A stretch of DNA of 64,000 bases from Ramlibacter lithotrophicus (lineage in GTDB: Bacteria > Pseudomonadota > Gammaproteobacteria > Burkholderiales > Burkholderiaceae_C): positions 248,001-312,000 of the forward strand of contig NZ_VTOX01000005.1 of assembly GCF_012184415.1 (NCBI RefSeq), written 5' to 3'. The number at the start of each line of letters is the position of its first letter. Positions within the stretch are counted from its first letter, which is position 1. The position numbers were made by a program, and so were the translations under genes. Shown here one piece after another: positions 54,207 through 62,284 of this stretch. A model generated the notes under the pieces. That model did no database searches. It saw only the letters and a list, made by a program, of their open reading frames with translations, and was not told the origin of the DNA.

Positions 54207-55562
54207 TCAGGGTGCCGGTGTCGGTGCCGGTGTCGGGGCCGGCGTCGGGGCCGGCGTCGGGGCCGGCGTCGGGGCGGCCGTCGGCGCCGGCGTCGGATTG
54301 CTGCCCGGCTGCGGCACGCGCAGCGGCTCGGCGGACATCGCCGGCGGCGTCACCGAGCGCACGCTGCCGTCGACCCCGGCCCGGCGCGCTTCCTCCGCCG
54401 TCCGCGCCCCGGCGATGCGCTCGTTCATCGCGCGGCCGGCCGCCAGCTCCGCTTCGTGGTCGGGATTCAGGCTGGCATTGCGCACGCGGTCCGCCTGCGC
54501 CTGCGCGGCCAGCCGGTTCAGCGGAATCGCATCGGTATGGAAGTGCAGTTCCACCGACGAATTGAGGTCGGCGCTGGTGTTGATCTCCTCGGTGGTCTGC
54601 TGCCGGTTGGTGCTGACGAACGAGATCGTGTTCTCCACCTCGGCGCTCACGCCCCAGGGGCCGGCGCCGAAACTGCCGCCGGCGCGGATGCGGTTCTGGA
54701 TGCTCGACTGGTTGGCGCGGTCCTGCGCGGCGGCGCTGCGGGTGTCGATGTGGAAGCGCATCGCCGCGTTGATCTTCCCGGCGTCGATGACGATGCGCTG
54801 CATCCCCATCTGGACCATGGTCGCCAGCATCTGCTGGCGCTGGCGGGCGAGCTGCCGGCGTGCCAGCGGCACCAGCGCTTCCGGATTGCTGGCGTTGAAT
54901 TCCTGTCCCGGCTGCACGCCCAGCGCCGCGCGCAAGGCTTCCTCGGGCGGCATGCCGGCGCCGGCCACCAGGCGCAGCCGCGGCGGCTCGACGTCCTCGG
55001 GATCGGGCGGCGGGTCGCCGGGCTCCGGCGGCTCGGGCAGGTCCATCTCGAACTTGTCCGGGAAGTGGTCGACCAGCCAGGCGCGCACCTGCAGTTCGCT
55101 GGTTTGTGTCTGCTCGAAACCGCCGGCGGTGCTGGACACGGCGTTGAGCAGTTGCAGGTACTGCTGCATCTGCGCCTGGCTCGAATCGTTCATCGCGCGG
55201 AACACACCGTTGAGCAGGTCCGTGACGAAGCGCGGAAACGAGATCGCCTGCAGCGTGTCGCGCGTGATCTGGCCGATGCGGCGCGCCGATTCGCCGAACT
55301 CAGGCTGCTCGGCCAGCGTGCGCGACAGCGGCGGGGCCGCATCGATCTGGGCCTGTGCTTCCTGCTCCTGCGCGATGCAGTCGGCCGCCAGCTGGCCCAC
55401 CCGCACCATCGCCTGCGCCAGGTCGCGGCGCTCGGTCGCGCCCATGTCCTTGTAGCTGCGCGTGCCGCGCAGCACGTCGCGCACCGCAGTTCGCAGCCAG
55501 GGCGGCGGAGGGTGGGTGGCCGTGGTCCGCTGGTCAGGCAGCGGCGACGCCAAGGCGGTCAT
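54207..55562 (-). CDS. Hypothetical protein A of a three-member paralogous family
   Basis: 451-residue protein I do not recognise. An N-terminal helix (LRGTRSYKDMGATERRDLAQAMVRVGQLAA, residues ~30-60) is followed by SFPRFVTDLLNGVFRAM near residue 108, an acidic Pro-rich spacer, and MGMQRIVIDAGKINAAMRFH near 250. A helical region and a tail of (PTPA)n repeats end the chain. The blocks correspond to those of the proteins at 56501 and 57792. No signal peptide or membrane helix. The ATG at 55562 overlaps the 318-residue gene by 29 bp. Last gene of the operon. Confidence 0.8.
   Translation of the reverse strand: MTALASPLPDQRTTATHPPPPWLRTAVRDVLRGTRSYKDMGATERRDLAQAMVRVGQLAADCIAQEQEAQAQIDAAPPLSRTLAEQPEFGESARRIGQITRDTLQAISFPRFVTDLLNGVFRAMNDSSQAQMQQYLQLLNAVSSTAGGFEQTQTSELQVRAWLVDHFPDKFEMDLPEPPEPGDPPPDPEDVEPPRLRLVAGAGMPPEEALRAALGVQPGQEFNASNPEALVPLARRQLARQRQQMLATMVQMGMQRIVIDAGKINAAMRFHIDTRSAAAQDRANQSSIQNRIRAGGSFGAGPWGVSAEVENTISFVSTNRQQTTEEINTSADLNSSVELHFHTDAIPLNRLAAQAQADRVRNASLNPDHEAELAAGRAMNERIAGARTAEEARRAGVDGSVRSVTPPAMSAEPLRVPQPGSNPTPAPTAAPTPAPTPAPTPAPTPAPTPAP
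54211..54297. repeat. 12-bp tandem repeats encoding the PTPA tail
   Basis: Successive 12-bp units related to GGGGCCGGCGTC (read on the plus strand), preceded by the diverged GGTGCCGGTGTC. They encode Pro-Thr-Pro-Ala repeats at the C-terminus of the 451-residue protein. Repeat number is likely to vary between strains. Confidence 0.75.
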
Positions 55563-56490
55563 GGTCGTGGCCCGGCTCGGCAGCGCCCGGTTCGGTGTTG
55601 GACAGCCACCGCTGCGCGTGGGCCATCAACGTCTGCAACTGCGCCGCCTGCGGGTCGATCGCGAACCCCTGCGCCGCGGCCGTCGCCAGCCAGCGCAGCA
55701 CGGCGGCGCCGGCCTGGGCCCGCTCGGCCAGGCGGCGGGCGCGCTGCCCTTGCCGGCCGCCGGCGCGCTCGCTCAGCTCGATCAAGGCGTAGAAATCGCG
55801 CACGGCGAACGCCGTCTGCAGCGCGCGCGGCGACAAGAGGGCGACGGCGGCGCGGGTCTGCGCCAGCAGGTCGGCGGCGGCCGCGGCGGGCGCACCCTCC
55901 AGGCGGGCGGCGCCCAGGTCCAGCAGGGCGGCCGCGGCCACCTGCAGCCCCACTTCCTCGCGGACGTCGCGCTGGCCGGCGTTGTCGGCCAGCGCCACCA
56001 GCGCCGTGCACAGGCGCCGCAGCGCCGGCTCGAAATCGCGCGGATCGAACACGAGGCCCAGCAGGTGGGCGCGCTCCGGCGCCGTCAGGCGCTGGCGCCG
56101 CGCTCGCCAGTAGTCCTGCAGCGCCTGGCCGCGATCGGGCAGCGGCACCTGGATCGCCCCGCTGGCCCACAGGCCGGCCACCGTCTCCGCGGCCTGCAGC
56201 AGCCCGGCCTGGTCCAGCCCCCACACCCAGTAGAGCGTCGGCAGCACGGCCAGCGTCCCGGCATGGCGCGGCGGCGCCGCCGGCGCCGGCAGGTCGATGT
56301 CGCCCAGCGACGCCAGCGCCAGCGTGAGGATCTCCGGCGTCCAGTCCTGCGCCTCGGCCAGCGCCGACGCGAGTGCCTGCGCCTCCCCGGATGGCGCCTG
56401 CGACAGCTCGCCAGGCACCTGCGATGCCGCCGGCGCGGCGTCGGCGTCGGCGGGCGCGGCGTCCAGCGGAACGAGCACGGCGGCGTCCAT
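55534..56490 (-). CDS. Hypothetical protein, 318 residues
   Basis: Unrecognised soluble helical protein, rich in Ala and Leu. After an Ala/Pro/Asp-rich N-terminal 60 residues come TLAVLPTLYWVWGLDQAGLLQAAE (near residue 85), RARRQRLTAPERAHLLGLVFDPRDFEPAL (near 135), and repeated two-helix segments to the end. HEAT/TPR-like helical repeats are possible but not demonstrated. GAGGG precedes the ATG at 56490. The stop overlaps the start of the 451-residue gene, and it separates two paralogues of one family. Confidence 0.75.
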   Translation of the reverse strand: MDAAVLVPLDAAPADADAAPAASQVPGELSQAPSGEAQALASALAEAQDWTPEILTLALASLGDIDLPAPAAPPRHAGTLAVLPTLYWVWGLDQAGLLQAAETVAGLWASGAIQVPLPDRGQALQDYWRARRQRLTAPERAHLLGLVFDPRDFEPALRRLCTALVALADNAGQRDVREEVGLQVAAAALLDLGAARLEGAPAAAAADLLAQTRAAVALLSPRALQTAFAVRDFYALIELSERAGGRQGQRARRLAERAQAGAAVLRWLATAAAQGFAIDPQAAQLQTLMAHAQRWLSNTEPGAAEPGHDHDRLGVAAA

Positions 56491-56500
56491 GGGTCGGCCC

Positions 56501-57763
56501 TCAGGCGGTCACCCGCGCCGCTGCCGGCGCCGGCGCGGCGGCGGCACCCGCGGCCGGGCGCGGCGGATTCGGATCGAACGGCGTCGCGTTGCCCTGGATC
56601 GAGGCGATCATGCCGGGCGAGGCCAGCTTCTCCATCGGGAAGTAGTCGCTCTTGAAATTCACGCGCACCTCGCCGCTCAGCCTGGCTTTCAGTTCGGCCT
56701 TGGATTCGCTGGTCTCGTCCACCGACGACTGAACGGTCGTGACGTGGCTCTGCTGGTTGGTGTTCACCGTCGCGGCGCCACCCCAGGGCATCACGAAGCC
56801 GCCACCGGTGGTGTTGGTGTTGCTGCTGGCCTGCCGGTCGTACAGCGACGCCCGGGCGCGGCGCTGGGCCTGGTCGCTGGCGCGGAAGTCGAACATCACC
56901 TTGGCGTTGATCAGGCCGTCGGTCACCACGATCCGGTTGATGCCCAGCAGCACCATCGACGACAGCATCTGCTGGCGCATGCGCGCCATCTGCAGCCGCG
57001 CGGCGCCCACCAGCCGCGCCTCCTGTTCGGGATCGGCGAGGTCGGTGACCGGTTTGAGCAGCTGCTGCTCCTCGTTGATGCGGCGCAGGGCCGCATCCTG
57101 GTCCTCGCCACGCACGGCCAGCCGCGGGCCCGCCGCCGCCTCCTCGTCTTCACCGCCGGTCTCGATGGTGAGGAGGTCCGGGTACCTCTCGGCCAGCCAG
57201 TCGCGCGCGTTGTTCATGCTGATGTTGTCCTGCGCGAACTGGTCCACCGTCTGCGCCACCGCCTTCAGCAGCTTGCCGTAGGCCTCCATCTGCTGCATGG
57301 AGGCGGTGACGATCGCCTGGAACACGTTCTGGATCAGGCCGCCGACGAACGCCGGAAAGTCCACCGCCCCCACCAGGTTCTTGAACTCCTGCGTGCCTTG
57401 CTGCAGCGCGCCGGCCTTGAAGTCGGCGCCGGCGAAGGTGCCGAGCTTGGCCGATGCCTTGTTCTTCGCGTCGTCCACGCCGGCCAGAGCCTGCGCCACC
57501 GGCTCGCCCGGGCCGGCGCCGCCGCCCAGGTCTTTCGCCAGCTGCGGATTGGCGAACTCCTCGCGCGCCAGCCCGTGCGGGTTGGCCATGTAGGCCGCCA
57601 CCCGCACCATGGTCTGCGCGATGTCGCGCTGCTGCGCCGCCGACAGGCCGGCGAAACCGGGCGACTGCTCCAGCAGCGCGCGTACCGGCCGGCGCACGGC
57701 GTCCAGCGTCGCATCGTCCGGTGCCGGCGGCGCTGCGCCGACGAGCGTGGCGGCGGGTGCCAT
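56501..57763 (-). CDS. Hypothetical protein B of the three-member paralogous family
   Basis: 420-residue protein. Shared blocks: VRALLEQSPGFAGLSAAQQRDIAQTMVRV (residues 28-56), FPAFVGGLIQNVFQAI (136-151), QMEAYGKLLKAV, LLGINRIVVTDGLINAKVMFDF (272-293), and VRVNFKSDYFPMEKLASPGMIASIQ (366-390). An Asn/Thr/Gly-rich variable stretch lies between the last two. No signal peptide or membrane helix. GGAG precedes the ATG at 57763. It begins 28 bases after the stop of paralogue C and ends 10 bases before the 318-residue gene. Confidence 0.82.
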   Translation of the reverse strand: MAPAATLVGAAPPAPDDATLDAVRRPVRALLEQSPGFAGLSAAQQRDIAQTMVRVAAYMANPHGLAREEFANPQLAKDLGGGAGPGEPVAQALAGVDDAKNKASAKLGTFAGADFKAGALQQGTQEFKNLVGAVDFPAFVGGLIQNVFQAIVTASMQQMEAYGKLLKAVAQTVDQFAQDNISMNNARDWLAERYPDLLTIETGGEDEEAAAGPRLAVRGEDQDAALRRINEEQQLLKPVTDLADPEQEARLVGAARLQMARMRQQMLSSMVLLGINRIVVTDGLINAKVMFDFRASDQAQRRARASLYDRQASSNTNTTGGGFVMPWGGAATVNTNQQSHVTTVQSSVDETSESKAELKARLSGEVRVNFKSDYFPMEKLASPGMIASIQGNATPFDPNPPRPAAGAAAAPAPAAARVTA

Positions 57764-57791
57764 GATGGTGCTCCGGTGGGCCGCGCGCGTC

Positions 57792-59090
57792 TCAGGCAGC
57801 CGGGGTCGTGGCAGGCGCCGCCGCGGGCGCCGCGGCGGCCGGAGCGGCGGCGGGCCGCTGCGGCCGGCCGGCCATGGTCTTGACCATGCCGGGCTGCGCG
57901 TTCATCTGGATCGCGGCGATGTTCTCCGGCGTGGCCATCTTCTCCAGCGGCAGGTAGTCGCTCTTGAAGTTGACTTCCACGTTGCCGAGCAGCGAGGCCT
58001 TGGTCTGCAGCGACGAGTCGTCCGCCAGGCGCGAGCTGCTCATCGCGGTGATGACCGGCTTCTCGGAGTACTTGTACGTGCCCTTGCTGTAGTAGCCGGC
58101 GCTGTCGCTCGAGACCGAGCCGTCCTTGTCCCGGGTGTAGCTGCCGCCCTTCGAGCCGCTCTCGTACTCGCCTTCGTAGCCGCGGGTCTTCTGCAGGTTG
58201 CCGTACGCGTCCTTGGCGTAGTCGAACTGCGACGCGCTCGCCTGGTAGCGCCGGTTGTCCTTGGCCTGGAAATCGAACATCACCTTGGCCTGGATCTTCC
58301 CGTCGGTCACCACGATGCGGTTGATGCCCATCATCACCATGGTCGCGAGCAGTTGCTGGCGGCCGGTGGCGATCTGCGTGCGCGCCGCCGGCACCAGCAG
58401 CGCCTCCACCAGTTCGTCGTCGAGCTTCGTGACCGGCTTGTCCAGCGGCAGCGAAGCGTTGACGCGCGCCACCGCCTGGCGCTCGTCCACGCCTTCGCGC
58501 AAGGCCACGCGCGGGCTCGCGGGCGCGGAGGAGTCGCCGAAGCTGGCGAACGGATCGTCGCCCGGCATCTGCAGCTCGAAGAGGTCGGGGAACTGCTCCA
58601 CCAGGTGGTCGCGTCCCTGGTTGGCCGTCGTGTTGTCGTCGCGGAACTGGTTGAGGCTCTTGGACACGTCGGCCACCAGCTTGCCGTAGGCCTCCATCTG
58701 CTCGATCGAGCTCTTCACGATCGAATGGAACACGCCTTCGATCAGGCCGCTCACGAAGGCGGGGAAGTTCACGCCTTCGATCAGCGCCACCGCCTGCTCG
58801 ACGCCGGTCCGCACGGCCTGGCCGAACTTGGGCTGGTCGCCGACCTTCGTGGAACCCGAGTCGGCCTGCGCGAGCGACAGCACGTCGGGGCTCATGTGTT
58901 TCGCCGGCACCCGCATCCCCGGCTCGGCCAGGAAGGAGCCGACCTGCACCAGGTCGTGCGCCAGCGCCTTGCGGCTGGCCTCCGGCATCCGGGCATAGGC
59001 CTCGCTGCTTTCGAGCAGGGTGCGGACCGTGTCGCGCGCGGCCTGCAGGGTCTCCGCGCTGACCGGTGGCTTGGTTGCGGTGGCCGACAT
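57792..59090 (-). CDS. Hypothetical protein C of the three-member paralogous family
   Basis: 432-residue protein. Shared blocks: VRTLLESSEAYARMPEASRKALAHDLVQVGSF near the N-terminus, FPAFVSGLIEGVFHSI near 120, MMGINRIVVTDGKIQAKVMFDF near 258, and VEVNFKSDYLPLEKMATPENIAAIQ near 370. Between the last two blocks is a Tyr/Gly/Ser/Lys-rich insertion (GYEGEYESGSKGGSYTRDK) unlike the other members. The Ala/Pro tail is shared in style with B. Strong AAGGAG before the ATG at 59090. Confidence 0.83.
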   Translation of the reverse strand: MSATATKPPVSAETLQAARDTVRTLLESSEAYARMPEASRKALAHDLVQVGSFLAEPGMRVPAKHMSPDVLSLAQADSGSTKVGDQPKFGQAVRTGVEQAVALIEGVNFPAFVSGLIEGVFHSIVKSSIEQMEAYGKLVADVSKSLNQFRDDNTTANQGRDHLVEQFPDLFELQMPGDDPFASFGDSSAPASPRVALREGVDERQAVARVNASLPLDKPVTKLDDELVEALLVPAARTQIATGRQQLLATMVMMGINRIVVTDGKIQAKVMFDFQAKDNRRYQASASQFDYAKDAYGNLQKTRGYEGEYESGSKGGSYTRDKDGSVSSDSAGYYSKGTYKYSEKPVITAMSSSRLADDSSLQTKASLLGNVEVNFKSDYLPLEKMATPENIAAIQMNAQPGMVKTMAGRPQRPAAAPAAAAPAAAPATTPAA

Positions 59091-59132
59091 CGTGCTCTCC
59101 TTGGGCTTTACGGGACTGGGGACCGCGGGTCG

Positions 59133-60182
59133 CTACGCCGCCTTGCGCTCCTGCAGCGTGTCGCGCAGCTCGAACTCGATCGGCCGCACGTACAGGCTGA
59201 TGCGCGCGCTGGACTTCGGCGTCACGCGCACCGACAGCACCGAGAAGTTGCCGCCCTCCTGCGCGTCCTCGACGCCGAAGGCGCCCAGCCAGCGCTCCAG
59301 CGCGCCGAGCTGGCGCGGCCGCTCGGCCAGCCCCAGGCGCAGCAGGTCGAGGAAGCGCACCGGCAGGTCCGGCAGCGCCGCCAGCAGCACTTCGAGCTTG
59401 AGCTCGACGCCGCTCTGCGTCTCGCGCAGGCCGATCAGCACCGCGCCCTGCGGCAACTCGAAGCGCCCGCCCAGCGCCACGCCGACGGTGCGCATCAGGC
59501 TGGGCAACTGGTGGCCGATGCCCAGGTGGTTCATCAGCGGCCCCAGGCTGTTCAAGGCGAGCGGCCCGCGGTGCATGAAGGTGACGCGCTGGCTCCCGGT
59601 GTCGCGCTTGCAGCCGATGGAGGTGAAGATCGGCGCCAGCCGCGGCATCACTTCCATGGCTTCCCGCGTCAGGCGCGCCAGCGACGGCGCCAGCGCCTCG
59701 ATCTGCTGCGGCGCCAGCTCGTAGTAGATCTTGGTCGCGTACAGGCCGTCCTCGTCGAACGCGCTGCCGAACCAGGCGCCGTAGTTCATCCAGCCCATGC
59801 CGGAGAAGCCGCGCCACGCCTCGCTGCGGGCGTCGAACCAGCGCAGCGAGTCGCGGCCGAACGCGGGCCCGACCAGCCGGCGCATCTCGCGCGTGGCTTC
59901 GTCGCGCCGCGCCATCGGCGAGGCGTCCGGGCCCAGCGGCTCGATCGTGAAGCGCAGCGCCTGCGGTTCGGTCTCGGAAAACGAAGGCTCGTAGGCCACC
60001 GCCCCCGGCGCCAGGTGGTTGTAGGCGTAGCGGATGTCGTCGTCGGGCCGGGCGAAGCTGCGCCGGATCAGCCCGTCCAGGTAGGGGACCGGGTCCCTCA
60101 CCCCCAGCGCCCGCGATGCGTTGTGCAGGGAATGCAGGACGTGCTCGGCCATCGGCGTGGCGCTGCGGTCGGCATCAGGCAT
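59133..60182 (-). CDS. Hypothetical protein with repeated beta-pair pattern (possible PT-barrel-like fold)
   Basis: 349-residue protein, no signal or membrane helix. Helical segments alternate with strand pairs: ALRFTIEPLG (near 78), GLYATKIYYELAP (near 155), QRVTFMHRG (near 207), GAVLIGLRE...VELKLEVLLA (near 252-270), FSVLSVRVTPKSSARISLYVRP (near 316-337). The KxYYE and SLYVRP elements recall the diphosphate-binding strands of ABBA prenyltransferases, but similarity is by pattern only and I do not claim the activity. GGAG precedes the ATG at 60182. It lies between the 682-residue gene and paralogue C. Confidence 0.78.
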   Translation of the reverse strand: MPDADRSATPMAEHVLHSLHNASRALGVRDPVPYLDGLIRRSFARPDDDIRYAYNHLAPGAVAYEPSFSETEPQALRFTIEPLGPDASPMARRDEATREMRRLVGPAFGRDSLRWFDARSEAWRGFSGMGWMNYGAWFGSAFDEDGLYATKIYYELAPQQIEALAPSLARLTREAMEVMPRLAPIFTSIGCKRDTGSQRVTFMHRGPLALNSLGPLMNHLGIGHQLPSLMRTVGVALGGRFELPQGAVLIGLRETQSGVELKLEVLLAALPDLPVRFLDLLRLGLAERPRQLGALERWLGAFGVEDAQEGGNFSVLSVRVTPKSSARISLYVRPIEFELRDTLQERKAA

Positions 60183-60215
60183 GGTGGTTCTCCGTTGGGG
60201 TGGGGACGGCCTCCG

Positions 60216-62264
60216 TCACGCCGGCAGGCTGATGCCGGCCGAATCGAGCGCGTCGCGCGCGAACTGCGGCATGCCGATGGGCCGCGCCGAGGTGATCGGC
60301 GCCTCGATCGGCTGGGCGTACTGCTCCACGCTCTGCCCCTGCACCCCGCCGACCGCCAGCCACTGCTCGCAGGCGTTCACCAGGTCCCAGTCGGTCGGAT
60401 CGATCGTGGGCTTGTGGTTGGACTCGACGCGGAACATCTGCGGGTCGACGATCTGGTCGATCAACAGCACGGGTCCGGCGATGTTGGTGAGCGCCTGGAC
60501 GTGGTTGGCCAGCCAGCGGATGATGATGGCGCCGTTGCGCGACTGCGTGCGGAAGCGGTGCGTGTTGCGCGCGCCGCCCAGGTAGTTGGCGTTGACCAGG
60601 TCGATCACCTGCCACATGTCGCGCGCGCCGAACACGTTGCGCAGGTCGGGATTGGTCAGCACCGTCTTGAAGTCCAGGATGGACTGCTGCATCTCGATGG
60701 CCGCGTTGTAGGCGATGCCGTAGCCGTTGCGCGAGAGGTTGGCGGCCAGGTCGCGTCCGGCCTTGCGCACCTGCTCCTGCGACACGGCCACCGGCACGTT
60801 GCTGCGCAGCATGCGGTCGACGCTGAGCTGCCGGGAGAAGCTGGAAACCGCGGACAGGAAGCGCAGCCACAGCTCGTTGAAGTCGCGATTGGGTTCGCCC
60901 ATGTTGGGGTTGCCGCCCGGCGCGCCGAAGCAGCGGAAGTACAGGTCGCGCCGTTCGCCCTCGGTCATGCGTTCCCCGGCCTTCTGGTAGTAGTGGTAGA
61001 GGAAGTCGCTGACGTAGCCGCGGCCGAGCGGCAGCATGCCCTGCCGGAACAGGTCGACGATGCGCTCGACCACCTGGAACATGCGCATCTCCTCCAGCTG
61101 GTAGGTGAAGTAGATGGCCTGCACCGCCTGCAGGTTCTCGGGGTCGATGTCGACGCCGCTCTCCACTTCCAGGTCGGGCAGGTCGATCTCGATGGAGGAC
61201 GGCGGCGCGCCGTCGATGGCGCCCGTGAGGCGGCTGAAAGCCGTGTCGATCCGGCTGGCCAGCCAGGGGTCGTTGGGCGTGATCTTCTCGGTCGCCAGCC
61301 GCCGCACCACCTGCGCGACGGTGCGCGCGGAGATCGCGCGCACGAGTTCGTCGGCGCCGGGCACCTGCTTCCTGGTCTCGTCCACGCGGTCGTCGATGGA
61401 GTGGTCCGGCTCGATGCAGCCGATGACCGACTTGCTCACCGTGCCGTTGTCGATCTGGCTTTGCAGGGTCACCTCCGAGCGCTGCTTGGCGCGCTCGTAG
61501 GCGGCGTCGAACAGCGCGAGGTGCTGCCGGTACTCGCCCTGCCGCTCGGCGATCCTGGTGGTGAACTTGTCGTGCGCGGGATCGGCGAGGTTGTCCAGCT
61601 GCAGCAGCCCGCAGACCATCGCGATCTCGCGTTCGTTGACGCCCAGGTCCGCCGTCATCGACGTGCGCTGCGAGCCGAACAGGCCGTACTTCAGCACGTA
61701 CTCGGGATCGGATCCGGCCGACAGTTCCTTCCAGGTCTTGCGCGCCACCTCGGCGGCGACGGCCTTGTAGAAGTCGTCGACCGGGTTGTCGGAGTTGAGC
61801 CTGGCCAGCAGTTCGGCGAGCCGCGCCGTCTGGTCGATGCTCAGCGCACCGCGGGCGGTTTCGGGCAGCTCCCTCTGAAGCTCCTGCCCCAGCTGCTCCG
61901 GCGTGATCCCGGGCTTCTCCCTGGTGATGCGCTTCACTTCCTTGAGGATCACGTCGAGCTGCGCGGACTGGCCCGACACCCGTCGGCTTTGGGTCTGCAG
62001 CTCGTCGATGCGGTTCTTCAGGCGCGTGCGCGCCTGCATTTCACGTTCAGCGAGATCGATCAAGAGAATGCGGCTCATGGCACGGGCTCCTTCGGAGGTG
62101 GACTTGGCAAAGGCGGAAAACGCGGCGGGCGGGACCGTTGGAATGGCCGGCCCCGCGGGAGCGCGGGCAACGACCGGGATCGGGGCCTGCACCTGGGGCG
62201 TCCCGGAGGCCGGGAGACGCCGGCGGGGCGCCGGGGGCGGTGGGGTTCTGGGGCTCTTGGCCAT
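60216..62264 (-). CDS. Hypothetical protein, 682 residues
   Basis: Large unrecognised soluble protein. Residues 1-60 are Pro/Ala/Arg-rich and probably disordered. SRILLIDLAEREMQARTRLKNRIDELQTQSRR (near 63-95) is a predicted coiled coil. The rest is mainly helical: DNPVDDFYKAVAAEVARKTWKEL, IYFTYQLEEMRMFQVVERIVDLFRQG (near 400), and a conserved-looking GARNTHRFRTQSRNGAIIIRWLANHV near 585. The ATG at 62264 has a strong GAAGGAG; an internal ATG at 62078 would remove the disordered region. It may be a scaffold in the operon. Confidence 0.8.
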   Translation of the reverse strand: MAKSPRTPPPPAPRRRLPASGTPQVQAPIPVVARAPAGPAIPTVPPAAFSAFAKSTSEGARAMSRILLIDLAEREMQARTRLKNRIDELQTQSRRVSGQSAQLDVILKEVKRITREKPGITPEQLGQELQRELPETARGALSIDQTARLAELLARLNSDNPVDDFYKAVAAEVARKTWKELSAGSDPEYVLKYGLFGSQRTSMTADLGVNEREIAMVCGLLQLDNLADPAHDKFTTRIAERQGEYRQHLALFDAAYERAKQRSEVTLQSQIDNGTVSKSVIGCIEPDHSIDDRVDETRKQVPGADELVRAISARTVAQVVRRLATEKITPNDPWLASRIDTAFSRLTGAIDGAPPSSIEIDLPDLEVESGVDIDPENLQAVQAIYFTYQLEEMRMFQVVERIVDLFRQGMLPLGRGYVSDFLYHYYQKAGERMTEGERRDLYFRCFGAPGGNPNMGEPNRDFNELWLRFLSAVSSFSRQLSVDRMLRSNVPVAVSQEQVRKAGRDLAANLSRNGYGIAYNAAIEMQQSILDFKTVLTNPDLRNVFGARDMWQVIDLVNANYLGGARNTHRFRTQSRNGAIIIRWLANHVQALTNIAGPVLLIDQIVDPQMFRVESNHKPTIDPTDWDLVNACEQWLAVGGVQGQSVEQYAQPIEAPITSARPIGMPQFARDALDSAGISLPA

Positions 62265-62284
62265 GGCGTTCTCCTTCGTCGGCG

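Noticed and set aside
54211..54297. 12-bp repeats considered as a CRISPR array
   Set aside because: Contiguous, no spacers, and they encode Pro-Thr-Pro-Ala.
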